DNA from: Polaromonas sp047303325
GTDB lineage: Bacteria > Pseudomonadota > Gammaproteobacteria > Burkholderiales > Burkholderiaceae_C
Length of the DNA: 64,000 nt
Reading direction: 5' to 3'
NCBI RefSeq assembly: GCF_047303325.1
Contig: NZ_JBKBEX010000015.1
Coordinates: 1 to 64,000 of the forward strand
The translations under genes were made by a program, and so were the position numbers. The notes below the pieces were generated by a model that ran no database searches, was not told where the DNA came from, and saw only the letters and a program-made list of their open reading frames with translations. This document shows, one piece after another, positions 24,936-32,719 of this stretch (the first letter of the stretch is position 1; every line of letters begins with the position of its first letter).

Positions 24936-25577
24936 TCAGTGCGCTGTGGGTTCGGTCGCTGCGGCGGCATCGCCACGCAGGGCCGCAGCGTCTCTTCGCA
25001 TCAAGGTGCGCACCAGCCAGGCAAACCATGCCGCGGCAATCGCCGCCGCCATCCACACCAGCATCTGCCCCAGCCGCGCCTGGTCGTCCAGCAGGTAGGC
25101 GTTGCAGATGCGCAGCGGTGAGCTTTCATAGAGATTGCCCACGACGGCCATCATGGGCAGCACATTGCCCAGGAAGAAGCCTTGCACCAGCAGGCCCGCC
25201 GGCCGCCATGACAGGCGGATGGCGGCGCCGCAGGCCAGCAGGGCCAGGTACTTCAGTATTTCAATGCGGCCGTCGATCAGCGCCAAGTCCAGCACGCGGG
25301 GAATCATCAACACCGCCAGCATCAGCGCGGTGGCGAAGAGGCCGCTGATGCCGTGGGCATTCCACACGTCCAGGTGCGCCGTCCAGCGGCCCGGCAGTGC
25401 CGCGGCGAGCAGGTAGCCGGCCAGTGCCAGCAAAGGGTATTGCACCAGCATGTGAAGCGTCATGCTGGCTTCCAGGGCGTGCCGCACACCGGGCCAGGCC
25501 AGCAGGCACAGCAGGGCCGCGGCCATACCGGCCAGTGCGCCGCGCGAAGGAACAGGCGGGATCTTCATGGCCTTCAT
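24936..25577 (-). CDS. Six-helix membrane protein of the oxidase operon, function unknown
   Basis: The 213-residue protein has about six hydrophobic helices. Histidines at helix ends (LHMLVQYPLLALAGY, WNAHGISGL) recall CtaG/Caa3-type oxidase assembly membrane proteins, but the resemblance is loose. It overlaps the SCO gene by 4 nt and is last in the cbb3-like oxidase operon. A role in copper or haem handling for that oxidase fits its position. I do not recognise the family with certainty. Confidence 0.7.
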   Translation of the reverse strand: MKAMKIPPVPSRGALAGMAAALLCLLAWPGVRHALEASMTLHMLVQYPLLALAGYLLAAALPGRWTAHLDVWNAHGISGLFATALMLAVLMIPRVLDLALIDGRIEILKYLALLACGAAIRLSWRPAGLLVQGFFLGNVLPMMAVVGNLYESSPLRICNAYLLDDQARLGQMLVWMAAAIAAAWFAWLVRTLMRRDAAALRGDAAAATEPTAH

Positions 25578-26218
25578 GGGGATGGCGATGGCGCGCCGGC
25601 GCCCGCCAGGTGCTGCGCATAGTCGAGCGCGAGTTGCTGCTCCGCATAGTCGAAGATGCGAACCAGCCGGCCTTGCTGGTCGACGACCAGCAGCGCCGCG
25701 TTGTGCTCAAAATCGCCACGTCCGTCGGGCACCACCACGACCTGGAAATCCGCCAGCAGGCGCTGGGCGCCCCGCGAGTCCGGCACACGCACAAAACGCC
25801 ACAGCTGCGGGTCGGCGCTCAATCGCGCCGCATAGGCCCGCAGCACGCCGGGTGTGTCGTGGCTGCCGTCGAAGCTGATGGACAGCAGCCTCACCTGGCC
25901 GCTCTGGCCGCTGCGCTCCTGCAGCGCGCGCTGCATCTGCTGGAAACTGCTACCCATCGCGAGGCAGACGGTCTGGCATCGTGTGTAGACAAAATCCACC
26001 AGCGTGACGGACTGCCCGTCCGCCAGAACCAGCGACAGCGCCTGCGGGGCAGTGCCTGGCCCGTCCACCTCGACCGCCGGGCTGGGCACTGGTTGCAGGG
26101 CGACTTCGAGCCGGCGCGCGCCCTCGGCGGTCCAGACCTGGAAGTCATGCGTCAGCCACGCGGCGGCGGCATAAGCCGCCAGGGCCAGCATGGCGCTCAG
26201 CAAGGCGGTGCGAAACAT
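25574..26218 (-). CDS. SCO1/SenC family copper chaperone-like thioredoxin-fold protein
   Basis: The 214-residue protein is anchored by one N-terminal helix and carries the SCO copper site: Cys81 and Cys85 in DFVYTRCQTVC and a later His172 in FEHNAALLVVD. SCO proteins deliver copper to or reduce the copper site of haem-copper oxidases in the periplasm. It sits 8 nt after the extra cytochrome c gene and overlaps the six-helix membrane protein gene. The context supports a dedicated assembly factor for the neighbouring oxidase, which itself has no CuA subunit, so CuB delivery is the likely task. Confidence 0.88.
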   Translation of the reverse strand: MFRTALLSAMLALAAYAAAAWLTHDFQVWTAEGARRLEVALQPVPSPAVEVDGPGTAPQALSLVLADGQSVTLVDFVYTRCQTVCLAMGSSFQQMQRALQERSGQSGQVRLLSISFDGSHDTPGVLRAYAARLSADPQLWRFVRVPDSRGAQRLLADFQVVVVPDGRGDFEHNAALLVVDQQGRLVRIFDYAEQQLALDYAQHLAGAGAPSPSP

Positions 26219-26226
26219 CGGAAAAC

Positions 26227-26835
26227 TCAGGAGGCTTTGCCCGCCAGCGTCTTGAGCTCGGCGCCGCCGTTAAAGGGCGCGGTGCGTGTGCCGGCCTTGC
26301 GTTCGGCCTCGAACAATTCGGGCTTGATGGCGCCCGCCTTGTTGGTCCATTCGGAGCGGATGTAGCTGGCCACCGCGGCCAGCTCGGCGTCGCTGAGTTG
26401 CGGGAAGGCCGGCATGGCGCCCTTGAAGGTGTTGCCCATGACGGTGATCTCGCCGGTGATGCCGTGCAGCAGGATGTTGGCCACGGTGCGCTCGTCGCCG
26501 GCCACCCATTCGGAGCCGTCCAGCGGTGGAAACACCCCGGGCAGCCCCTTGCCGGTAGCCTGGTGGCAGGCCACGCAGTTGGCGGTGAACAGCTGTTTGC
26601 CGTTGGCGGATGCGCCCGCGGCACCGGCCGCCGGGCCGGACAGGTCCGCCAGGGTGCGTTTATCGCCGAGGTCGGCGCGGCCGAAGGAACCGGACAGCGC
26701 GATGTAGCCCGCGCCCCACAGCACCAATGCCGCCGCCCCGACCAGGAAGAGCAGTGGAATGGGCTGGCTTTTTTCGGAGGGCTCGGCCTGTTCGCGCTCC
26801 TGTGCCCGGCTCTCGGATGTCTTGTCGTTCAGCAT
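26227..26835 (-). CDS. Membrane-anchored monohaem cytochrome c
   Basis: The 202-residue protein has a charged N-terminus, one membrane helix at about residues 26-48, and a single cytochrome c domain with CVACH at 87-91. A Met in KGAMPAFPQLSDAELAAVASYI is the probable sixth ligand. It lies 18 nt downstream of the CcoO gene. It may replace the dihaem CcoP subunit as electron entry to the oxidase, which is inference. The class I cytochrome c assignment is firm. Confidence 0.88.
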   Translation of the reverse strand: MLNDKTSESRAQEREQAEPSEKSQPIPLLFLVGAAALVLWGAGYIALSGSFGRADLGDKRTLADLSGPAAGAAGASANGKQLFTANCVACHQATGKGLPGVFPPLDGSEWVAGDERTVANILLHGITGEITVMGNTFKGAMPAFPQLSDAELAAVASYIRSEWTNKAGAIKPELFEAERKAGTRTAPFNGGAELKTLAGKAS

Positions 26836-26853
26836 GGCGTTACCTTGTGGGGC

Positions 26854-27456
26854 TCAGGGCTTGGGGGCGGGCGGCAGCACCGGGTAGGTGTGGTTCAGGC
26901 CCTGCAGGTACTTGACCAGGTCCAGGGCCTGGGGCGTGGGCACCACCACCTGGCCCACGTTGGGCCCGTAGGCGGGCGGCAGGGCCAGCGGCGTCTCGCC
27001 TTCGCTTTCGGCGTCTTTGGCGTCCTTGACGACGAAGAGGTAGGGATAGGACGGCATGATGGAGCCGGGCACGTAGGCGCGCGGCTGGTACAGGTGGCCC
27101 AGGTGCCAGTCCTTGCTGGGCTGGCGCGCCCCGATGTTGAACAGGTCGGGCCCGGTGCGCATGCTGCCCAACAGGTGGGGCTTGTCGTAGAAATAATCGC
27201 CGGGCACCGAAGCGCGGCCCCAGCCGCGTTCCGCATCGGGGCCGAAATTGCGGTCTCGCGGCTGCTGGCTGTGGCAATACACGCAGCCGTTGGCGATGTA
27301 GACCTCGCGCCCGCGCAGCTGCGCGCTGGTGTAGCCCTTGAGCTGCGGCGGCGGCTTGATGTCGCGCACCTGCATATAGGGCATGACCACCAGGGCCGCC
27401 GTGGCGATGCCCAGCGCCACCATGGCGCCCGAGGCCAGCTTGACTTCATTTTCCAT
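26854..27456 (-). CDS. ccoO: cbb3-type oxidase subunit II, CcoO-like
   Basis: The 200-residue subunit has one N-terminal membrane helix (about 8-26) and a monohaem domain with CVYCHSQQPRD (haem Cys58, Cys61, His62), a CcoO hallmark. The sixth ligand is probably the Met in PGSIMPSYPYLF. It starts inside the end of the CcoN-like gene, overlapping by 11 nt, so the two subunits are translated together. It passes electrons from periplasmic donors to the catalytic subunit. Confidence 0.9.
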   Translation of the reverse strand: MENEVKLASGAMVALGIATAALVVMPYMQVRDIKPPPQLKGYTSAQLRGREVYIANGCVYCHSQQPRDRNFGPDAERGWGRASVPGDYFYDKPHLLGSMRTGPDLFNIGARQPSKDWHLGHLYQPRAYVPGSIMPSYPYLFVVKDAKDAESEGETPLALPPAYGPNVGQVVVPTPQALDLVKYLQGLNHTYPVLPPAPKP

Positions 27457-29110
27457 GTGCGGCTCCCAGTTCCGTGCTTTGCGGCTCGTTGGGCCAGAAC
27501 AGGGCGGCGCCCGCGCGGCCCGGCCCGAAGCGCAGCGCCATGGCCAGGAAATGGCCGACGAACACCAGGTGGCTGAGCACCATCAGGCTACCCCCGACGG
27601 ATCGCCACTGGAGGTAGGGCAGGGTGACCTCCACCGAGGCCATGAAGGGCCGCGCGGCGTCCAGCATGGCCACACCCTGGAGCCAGCCGCCTATGGTGAG
27701 CCCGACAAAATAAATCATCGCCCCCACGGCCGCCAGCCAGAAATGCAGGGTGATCAGTTTGGGGTAGGGCCACTCCCAGTTCAGCACCCGGGGCATCATG
27801 AAATAGATGGCGCCGAACAGCACCATGGTGACGAAGGCATAGGCGCCCAGGTGCGCGTGGGCCACCGTGAAATGGGTGAAGTGGGTGATCTGGTTGACGC
27901 TGCGCAGCGCCTCCAGCGAGCCCTGCAGCGAGGACGCCAGGTACATCAGCCCGCCGAACATCATGAAGCGCAGCGTGGGCGAATAACGCGCCAGGTGCAT
28001 GCGCCCCCGCAGCGTGGCGCCCATGTTGATGCTGAAGGCAATCACCGGGATCACCATCATGACGCTTTGCACGATGGACAGCGTGACCAGCCAGCCCGGC
28101 ACCGGGCCGCCTATGAGGTGGTGGCCGCCGACCTGCCCGTAGAAAAACGCCAGCGTCCAGAAGCCCAGCAGCGAGAGGTTGTAGGAGCGTATCGGCCGGC
28201 CTATGACCTTGGGCAGGAAGTAATAGATGGCGCCCACGCTGACTGGTGTGAACCACAGGCCCAGCACGTTGTGGCCGTACCACCAGTTGGTGGTGGCCTG
28301 TTGCACCCCGGTGTGCACGCCGGGCATTTTGCCGACCAGGAAGAGCAGGGCGATCCACAGCAGCGCCGCCGTCATGTACCAGACGCTGACATACAGGTGT
28401 GACACCTTGCGGTTGACCAGGGTGTAGAGCACCGGCAGGATGACCAGGGCAAAGCCGGCGAACATGAAGATCGCGATCTGCCAGGGGATCTCCAGGTATT
28501 CCATGCCGTCGTTCCAGCCGGTGGCGATGGCGCCTATGCCGCCGGCGATGCCCATGTTGATGAGCGCGCCGCCCAGCATGACCCAGATGGCGCCGTACAG
28601 CCGGGTACGCAGCAGGCGCGGCAGCAGCCACACGATCATCCCCAGCGCGGCATTGGTGATCCAGCCGTAGAGCACGCCGGTCAGGTGCACCGTGCGTATG
28701 CGGCCGAAGGTCAGCCAGGCATAGTCGGTGAGCCAGTCGGGTTCATGCAGCTTGATCGACGAGATGAGGCCCGCCGCCGAGCCCACCACCAGCCACATGC
28801 AGGCAAAGGTGATGAACATGAACACCGGGAAGGCGGTGGAACGGTCGGAACTGATGCGGTCCAGCAGCTCGGCGGCGTCGGCCGCGTGCGTCTGTATGCC
28901 GCCTTCCTTGACCGCCTGCTGCATGGACGCCTGGGCGGCGCCCTGCAGGGCCGGGTCGTCCACCTGGCCGACTTCGCCATGCGCGAAGATCACCGAGGCG
29001 GCTGTCGGGTTCTCCACCAGCAGCCCCTTGCGCAGCGACCAGATAAACACAAACAGGCCGATGATGGACAGCAGGAAGGCGCCCAACAGGCTGACGACGG
29101 CGCTGTCCAT
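27446..29110 (-). CDS. cbb3-like oxidase catalytic subunit with fused CcoS-like N-terminus
   Basis: The 554-residue protein starts at ATG 29110. Residues 1 to about 45 (FLLSIIGLFVFIWSLRKGL) resemble the small maturation protein CcoS. From about residue 90 the haem-copper oxidase subunit I fold follows, with some twelve helices. Likely metal ligands are in TVHLTGVLYGW, NWWYGHNVLGLWFTP, the His pair in GQVGGHHLIGG, and FTVAHAHLGAYAF. It is closer to cbb3 than to aa3 oxidases. GGAGG lies 9 nt before the start. The cluster has no dihaem CcoP or CcoQ and no CcoG/H/I genes. It should reduce oxygen at high affinity. Confidence 0.87.
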   Translation of the reverse strand: MDSAVVSLLGAFLLSIIGLFVFIWSLRKGLLVENPTAASVIFAHGEVGQVDDPALQGAAQASMQQAVKEGGIQTHAADAAELLDRISSDRSTAFPVFMFITFACMWLVVGSAAGLISSIKLHEPDWLTDYAWLTFGRIRTVHLTGVLYGWITNAALGMIVWLLPRLLRTRLYGAIWVMLGGALINMGIAGGIGAIATGWNDGMEYLEIPWQIAIFMFAGFALVILPVLYTLVNRKVSHLYVSVWYMTAALLWIALLFLVGKMPGVHTGVQQATTNWWYGHNVLGLWFTPVSVGAIYYFLPKVIGRPIRSYNLSLLGFWTLAFFYGQVGGHHLIGGPVPGWLVTLSIVQSVMMVIPVIAFSINMGATLRGRMHLARYSPTLRFMMFGGLMYLASSLQGSLEALRSVNQITHFTHFTVAHAHLGAYAFVTMVLFGAIYFMMPRVLNWEWPYPKLITLHFWLAAVGAMIYFVGLTIGGWLQGVAMLDAARPFMASVEVTLPYLQWRSVGGSLMVLSHLVFVGHFLAMALRFGPGRAGAALFWPNEPQSTELGAAHGK

Positions 29111-29196
29111 TACGCGCTGCCTCCGGGCGCCGCAGTGGGCGCAGGGCGCCTGGAAGGCTGGGCGGCCTGGCCGCTGGTGCGTGGTGAAACTGTCAT
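29110..29196 (-). CDS. Candidate 28-residue small ORF coupled to the oxidase gene
   Basis: An ATG at 29196, preceded by a strong GGAGG at 29201-29205, opens a 28-codon frame rich in Pro, Ala and Ser, starting MTVSPRTSG. Its TAA shares one base with the ATG of the CcoS-CcoN gene (TAATG), the classic layout for translational coupling. It is too polar to be a membrane subunit. It may be a leader that primes translation of the oxidase gene, or a chance frame. I do not recognise it. Confidence 0.4.
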   Translation of the reverse strand: MTVSPRTSGQAAQPSRRPAPTAAPGGSA

Positions 29197-29347
29197 GAGT
29201 CCTCCGGTCTTGAAGGGAAGCCTGCGCCGTGGCGAAGCTTCCACTGGCATCCTGGGGCCGCGCAGGCGGTGAGCGCCAGGTGCGGAGCGCCCATCCTACG
29301 CCTTTGGCCCTGTGCAGGCCAGCCCGCAAAGCCGGCAATGCGCCGGC

Positions 29348-29373
29348 TGCTATGAATTTTGTAGCTTTTTTGC
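29348..29373. repeat. Short GCTAT...TAGC hairpin repeat (copy 1)
   Basis: GCTATGAATTTTGTAGC followed by TTTTTT forms a small hairpin with a T-run. It matches the inverse of the element at 55371-55391 at most positions. The rest of 29197-29458 holds the divergent promoters of the oxidase operon and the NRAMP-like gene; I saw no clear TTGAT-N4-ATCAA FNR site. Confidence 0.5.
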
Positions 29374-29402
29374 ATTCGATGCGGCGGGCATGGACGCCCG
29401 CC

Positions 29403-29424
29403 CTTAATTTTTGTACGAATTAAG
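29403..29424. promoter_or_regulatory. 22-bp dyad upstream of NRAMP-like gene
   Basis: CTTAATT at 29403-29409 and AATTAAG at 29418-29424 are inverted repeats around a GTAC centre. The dyad ends 34 bp before the start codon of the NRAMP-like transporter. Size and symmetry suit a metalloregulator (Fur or MntR class), but the sequence does not match a consensus that I know. Confidence 0.45.
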
Positions 29425-29458
29425 TTTCGCCTCATGAAGCCGTGTTAGCCTCGCGCGC

Positions 29459-30721
29459 ATGTTGAACCGCATCCCCTCCTTCCTGCGCCATGTCGGCCCC
29501 GGCGTTGTCACCGGCGCCGCCGACGACGACCCATCCGGCATTGCCACCTATACGCAGGCGGGGGCGCAGTTCGGCACCGGGCTGCTCTGGACGGTGTTTT
29601 TGTCGCTGCCCTTCATGATCGCCATCCAGTTGGTGAGCGCTCGCATAGGGCGGGTCACCGGCAAGGGCGTGGCGGCCAACCTGAGGGAGCACACGCCGCG
29701 CGCCTTTCTGATGAGCATGGTTTTCTTGCTGGTGGTCGCCAACACCATCAACATCGCGGCCGACATCGCCGCCATGGGCGAGGCGCTGCAACTGGCCGTG
29801 GGCGGCGGCGACCATTTCCATGCGGTGGCTTTCGGCGTCATCACGGTGCTGCTGCAGGTGTTTGTGCCCTACCGCAAGCTCGCGCCCATCCTCAAGTGGC
29901 TGACGCTATTCCTGTTCGCCTATGTGATCGCCGTGTTCCTTGTGCAGGTGCAGTGGGCCCAGGTGCTGCACGACCTGGTGATTCCCAAGCTGCAATGGAC
30001 CTCGGGTTACTGGATGATGATCGTCGCGCTGCTGGGCACCACGATTTCGCCCTACCTGTTTTTCTGGCAGGCCTCGCAGGAAGTCGAAGAGCTGCGCCTG
30101 AAGGGCGCGGGCCATGGGTCGGAAAAGGAAGTGCGCCGCGACCTGCGCCGCGTCAAGCGCGACACCTACATCGGCATGTTTTTCTCCAACGCCATCGCTT
30201 TCTTCATCATGGTGCTGGGTGGGGCGGTGCTGTATGCGGCCGGCATCCACGACGTGACCTCGGCCGCGCAGGCGGCGCAGGCCTTGCGGCCGCTGGCCGG
30301 CGACTTTGCCTTTGCGCTGTTTGCCGGCGGCATCATCGCCACCGGCCTGCTGGCCGTGCCGGTGCTGGCCTCGTCGGCCGCCTATGCGGTGGCCGAAGCC
30401 TTCGGCTGGCCCGAAGGCCTGGAGCGCCACTGGTACGAGGCCAAGCGCTTTTACGCCATCATCGTTATCGCCACGGTGGTCGGCACCGGCATGGACTTCA
30501 CCAGCATAGACCCGATGAAGGCGCTGTACTGGAGCGCCGTGATCAACGGCGTGGTGGCCGTGCCCATCATGGCCGGCCTGATGCTGCTGGCCGGCCGCAA
30601 ATCGGTGATGGGCAAGTTCACCTCGGGCTTCAAGACCACCTGGTTCGGCTGGGGCGGTGTGGTGGTGATGGGCTTTGCGGTGCTGATGATGTTGCTGGAC
30701 TTGTTCCGGCCATTCTTCTAG
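29459..30721 (+). CDS. NRAMP-related divalent metal transporter with non-canonical site
   Basis: The 420-residue protein has about eleven membrane helices. The first helix has DDDPSGIATYTQAG where classical NRAMPs have DPGN, and helix six has GTTISPYLFFWQASQEVEE in place of the MPHN motif. The metal-binding Met of Mn/Fe transporters is therefore absent. The fold is NRAMP-like but the ion could differ (for example Mg or another divalent cation). The start at 29459 gives MLNRIPSFLRHVGPGVVTG. It is divergent from the oxidase operon and has a 22-bp dyad just upstream. Confidence 0.82.
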   Translation: MLNRIPSFLRHVGPGVVTGAADDDPSGIATYTQAGAQFGTGLLWTVFLSLPFMIAIQLVSARIGRVTGKGVAANLREHTPRAFLMSMVFLLVVANTINIAADIAAMGEALQLAVGGGDHFHAVAFGVITVLLQVFVPYRKLAPILKWLTLFLFAYVIAVFLVQVQWAQVLHDLVIPKLQWTSGYWMMIVALLGTTISPYLFFWQASQEVEELRLKGAGHGSEKEVRRDLRRVKRDTYIGMFFSNAIAFFIMVLGGAVLYAAGIHDVTSAAQAAQALRPLAGDFAFALFAGGIIATGLLAVPVLASSAAYAVAEAFGWPEGLERHWYEAKRFYAIIVIATVVGTGMDFTSIDPMKALYWSAVINGVVAVPIMAGLMLLAGRKSVMGKFTSGFKTTWFGWGGVVVMGFAVLMMLLDLFRPFF

Positions 30722-30766
30722 GACCGGTCACTCTTTATTCCTCTCCAAGAGGGGAAGCAGATTCAT

Positions 30767-30912
30767 ATCCGCAGATTACGCAGATTTACGCAGATAAAGA
30801 TAAACAGACAAACCCGATGTGAGGTCGTATGGCCAGCATAAGGGAATAGGCCTGAAGCCTTGGGTAAAAAAGTCTTGTTTTTAATCTGCGGAAATCTGCG
30901 TAATCTGCGGAT
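30767..30912. repeat. Inverted-repeat-bounded element, copy A (146 bp)
   Basis: The left arm (about 30767-30796) starts ATCCGCAGATTACGCAGAT. The right arm (about 30882-30912) ends TCTGCGTAATCTGCGGAT, nearly its exact reverse complement. Each arm contains tandem AATCTGCG-type units. About 85 bp lie between them with no gene. Copy B at 43953-44089 has the same arms and a partly similar interior in opposite orientation, so this looks like a small non-autonomous mobile or palindromic repeat. Confidence 0.65.
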
Positions 30913-30923
30913 AAATTCCTATC

Positions 30924-31403
30924 CTAGGAACCGTCACGGCGCATGACCCACAAACGCCGCGGCCCCGCGCCCTGTTCGCCCAGCTTGTCAAAAGGGTTGC
31001 GCAGCCGGCATTTGTCAATCGACAGGCAGCCGCAGCCTATGCAGTCGTCCAGCGTGTCACGCAGCTTCTTGAGCTGCGCCATGCGTTCGTCCAGGTCGGC
31101 GCGCCAGGCGGCCGACAGGCGCTCCCAGTCCGCGCGGCTGGGCGCGGCCTTCGCGGGCAGGGTGGACAGGGCCGCCTCGATGTCGGCCAGCGCGATGCCG
31201 ACCCGCTGCGCCACACGCACAAAAGCCACACGGCGCAGCATCTCGCGCGCGTAGCGTCGCTGGTTGCCCTCGGTGCGGGTGCTGCTGATCAGCCCCTTGG
31301 TTTCATAAAAATGCAGGGTTGAAACCGCCACCCCGCTGCGCCGCGCCATGTCGCCGACCGAGAGCGTGGGGAAGATGCCGGCCTGTTCGAGTTCCGTGCC
31401 CAT
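30924..31403 (-). CDS. soxR: Redox-sensitive MerR-family regulator SoxR
   Basis: The 159-residue protein has a MerR helix-turn-helix (LSVGDMARRSGVAVSTLHFYE) and the SoxR [2Fe-2S] cluster motif CIGCGCLSIDKC, with Cys121, 124, 126 and 132. ATG 31403 gives the usual length; the frame continues upstream through the SoxR box and is not preferred. It diverges from a small monooxygenase gene, and a SoxR box lies between them. Redox-cycling compounds oxidise the cluster and switch on the promoter. Confidence 0.95.
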   Translation of the reverse strand: MGTELEQAGIFPTLSVGDMARRSGVAVSTLHFYETKGLISSTRTEGNQRRYAREMLRRVAFVRVAQRVGIALADIEAALSTLPAKAAPSRADWERLSAAWRADLDERMAQLKKLRDTLDDCIGCGCLSIDKCRLRNPFDKLGEQGAGPRRLWVMRRDGS

Positions 31404-31425
31404 GGGTTTCCTTGAAAAAAAGTGC

Positions 31426-31456
31426 TTGACCTCAACTTTACTTGAGGTTCCAGACT
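31426..31456 (+). promoter_or_regulatory. SoxR box within a 19-bp-spacer promoter
   Basis: TTGACC (31426-31431) and CAGACT (31451-31456) are separated by 19 bp, the long spacer typical of MerR/SoxR-activated promoters. The spacer carries the dyad ACCTCAA (31429-31435) and TTGAGGT (31442-31448), close to the known SoxR site CCTCAAGTTAACTTGAGG. It faces the monooxygenase gene at 31507. Confidence 0.85.
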
Positions 31457-31506
31457 CCTGCTTTTGCGGGCCAACCTGGCCCGTTTTTTTCAAAGGAGTT
31501 GTTTCC

Positions 31507-31851
31507 ATGTCCAGCGATTCATCCAGCCCCGCTTCTTCTTCCGCCTCCGTGTTCCGCGTCGACAAGTTTGTTGTGCCCTCGCAGTCGATATCCGCTTTTG
31601 TCGAGCGCATCCACCAGGTCCAGCGCATGCTGGGCGAGCAACCTGGCTGCCTGCAAAAACACGTGTTGACCCAGACCGGCGACAGCAGCGAGTTCGATGT
31701 GGTGACGGTGGTGGAGTGGGCCAGCGCCGACGCGGTGGCCGCCGCCCAGGCCGTGATGCAAAAGCGGCTCGCGAGCGAAGGTTTTGATATCCAGGCTTTC
31801 AGGAAAAAGCTGGGTGTGCGCGGGGATTCGGGGATGTACCGTGAGGCCTGA
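31507..31851 (+). CDS. Antibiotic biosynthesis monooxygenase (ABM) domain protein
   Basis: The 114-residue protein has a Ser-rich N-terminus and then a dimeric alpha/beta-barrel ABM domain (VFRVDKFVVPSQSISAFVERI, GCLQKHVLTQTG, VVTVVEWASADAV). Such small proteins oxidise quinols or aromatics without cofactors, or act in haem handling. AAAGGAG precedes ATG 31507. The SoxR-box promoter directly upstream makes it a probable SoxR target, so a role against redox-cycling compounds is likely. Confidence 0.85.
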   Translation: MSSDSSSPASSSASVFRVDKFVVPSQSISAFVERIHQVQRMLGEQPGCLQKHVLTQTGDSSEFDVVTVVEWASADAVAAAQAVMQKRLASEGFDIQAFRKKLGVRGDSGMYREA

Positions 31852-32302
31852 GCTTCGAACTAATGCAAAAAATGTACTAACTTTGATGAAGAGACTTGCG
31901 CCGCCTCCGAAGGCGGCGGAATTCCGCCAGAGGACTTTGACATTGGCTACATCAAAATCGCGCGGTGAAAGTTTAGTTGCCTATGCGCACACTCAGTTTT
32001 TTCTGCAGATGGAGGATGACAAGGTCGATAGTCGCCACTAGACTGCGGGCAATTGCGGAGCGGCATGCGAATCTCTCATTGTGGGTAGTCCTTTGAGTAT
32101 TCGCTATCGAGAAGACGAGCCCTCTGTGAGCGATCGCGGCCGGATCTGAACACAAGACCAACGAGATGCTGGCGTTGACGTGTCTAATGTTGGCTCCTTG
32201 CGTGGTCTTTGGTGCTGTCTGTTTCTTAAATGCCGGCGTGAATTAAGTGGTGTTGAATTGCCCTGAGAGCAGGGTCATTCAACAGTCAATGAGGGAATCG
32301 AT
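31852..32302. other. AT-richer intergenic stretch without clear gene
   Basis: About 450 bp of lower GC content than the surroundings. A short frame at 31784-32041 overlaps the end of the monooxygenase gene and lacks a ribosome-binding site. No repeat, RNA or protein-like frame is convincing. The changed composition continues into the next gene and suggests inserted DNA. Confidence 0.4.
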
Positions 32303-32719
32303 ATGACTGATGGAAAATACACTAACCCATTTCTGGCATTTCTGATACTGGGCTTAATGTTTCTGGGCATGGCTTGCTCCGAAATTTATGGACGTGCGTC
32401 GATTGAAGCAGACGGTTTAATTGTTGGCAGGGAAGTCGTGTGTCAGCAGCCAAAAAACAATCGATGCGCGACAAACTACTTGCTGAAACGCACGGCCGAT
32501 AACTCGCTGTACTCCTATTCAGCGGGACCTGTGGACCAGTCGTTGTCTTCGGAGTTGGGAGTTGGCGCTTCTGTAAGAAAGCAGCGCTGGCATTTGAAGT
32601 ACGAAGTCAATGGAAAGGAAGTCGATGATTTCCCCGTTCTCTTCTATGTAAGTTTGCTGGCAATTGGTTTTTTTGCGATTGGCCTATGGATTTCTAAGAC
32701 GATTAACAGGCCACGTTGA
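32303..32719 (+). CDS. Hypothetical membrane protein in AT-richer DNA
   Basis: The 138-residue protein has an N-terminal helix (FLAFLILGLMFLGMACS), a soluble middle of about 75 residues with two Cys (VVCQQPKNNRC), and a second helix near the C-terminus (VLFYVSLLAIGFFAIGLWI). AGGGAAT stands before ATG 32303. The layout resembles DUF3592-like membrane proteins, with two helices and a beta-rich loop between, but I cannot confirm this. Codon use is less GC-biased than in neighbours, suggesting acquisition by transfer. Confidence 0.65.
   Translation: MTDGKYTNPFLAFLILGLMFLGMACSEIYGRASIEADGLIVGREVVCQQPKNNRCATNYLLKRTADNSLYSYSAGPVDQSLSSELGVGASVRKQRWHLKYEVNGKEVDDFPVLFYVSLLAIGFFAIGLWISKTINRPR

Noticed and set aside
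29197..29458. FNR/ANR site for the cbb3-like operon
   Set aside because: No TTGAT-N4-ATCAA motif could be found in the gap; control by another regulator or a distant site remains possible.
31404..31628. Longer SoxR start upstream of 31403
   Set aside because: It would run through the SoxR box and the divergent promoter; the shorter form has the usual SoxR length.
31784..32041. 85-codon frame after the monooxygenase gene
   Set aside because: It overlaps the monooxygenase end, lacks a ribosome-binding site and its peptide resembles no protein.
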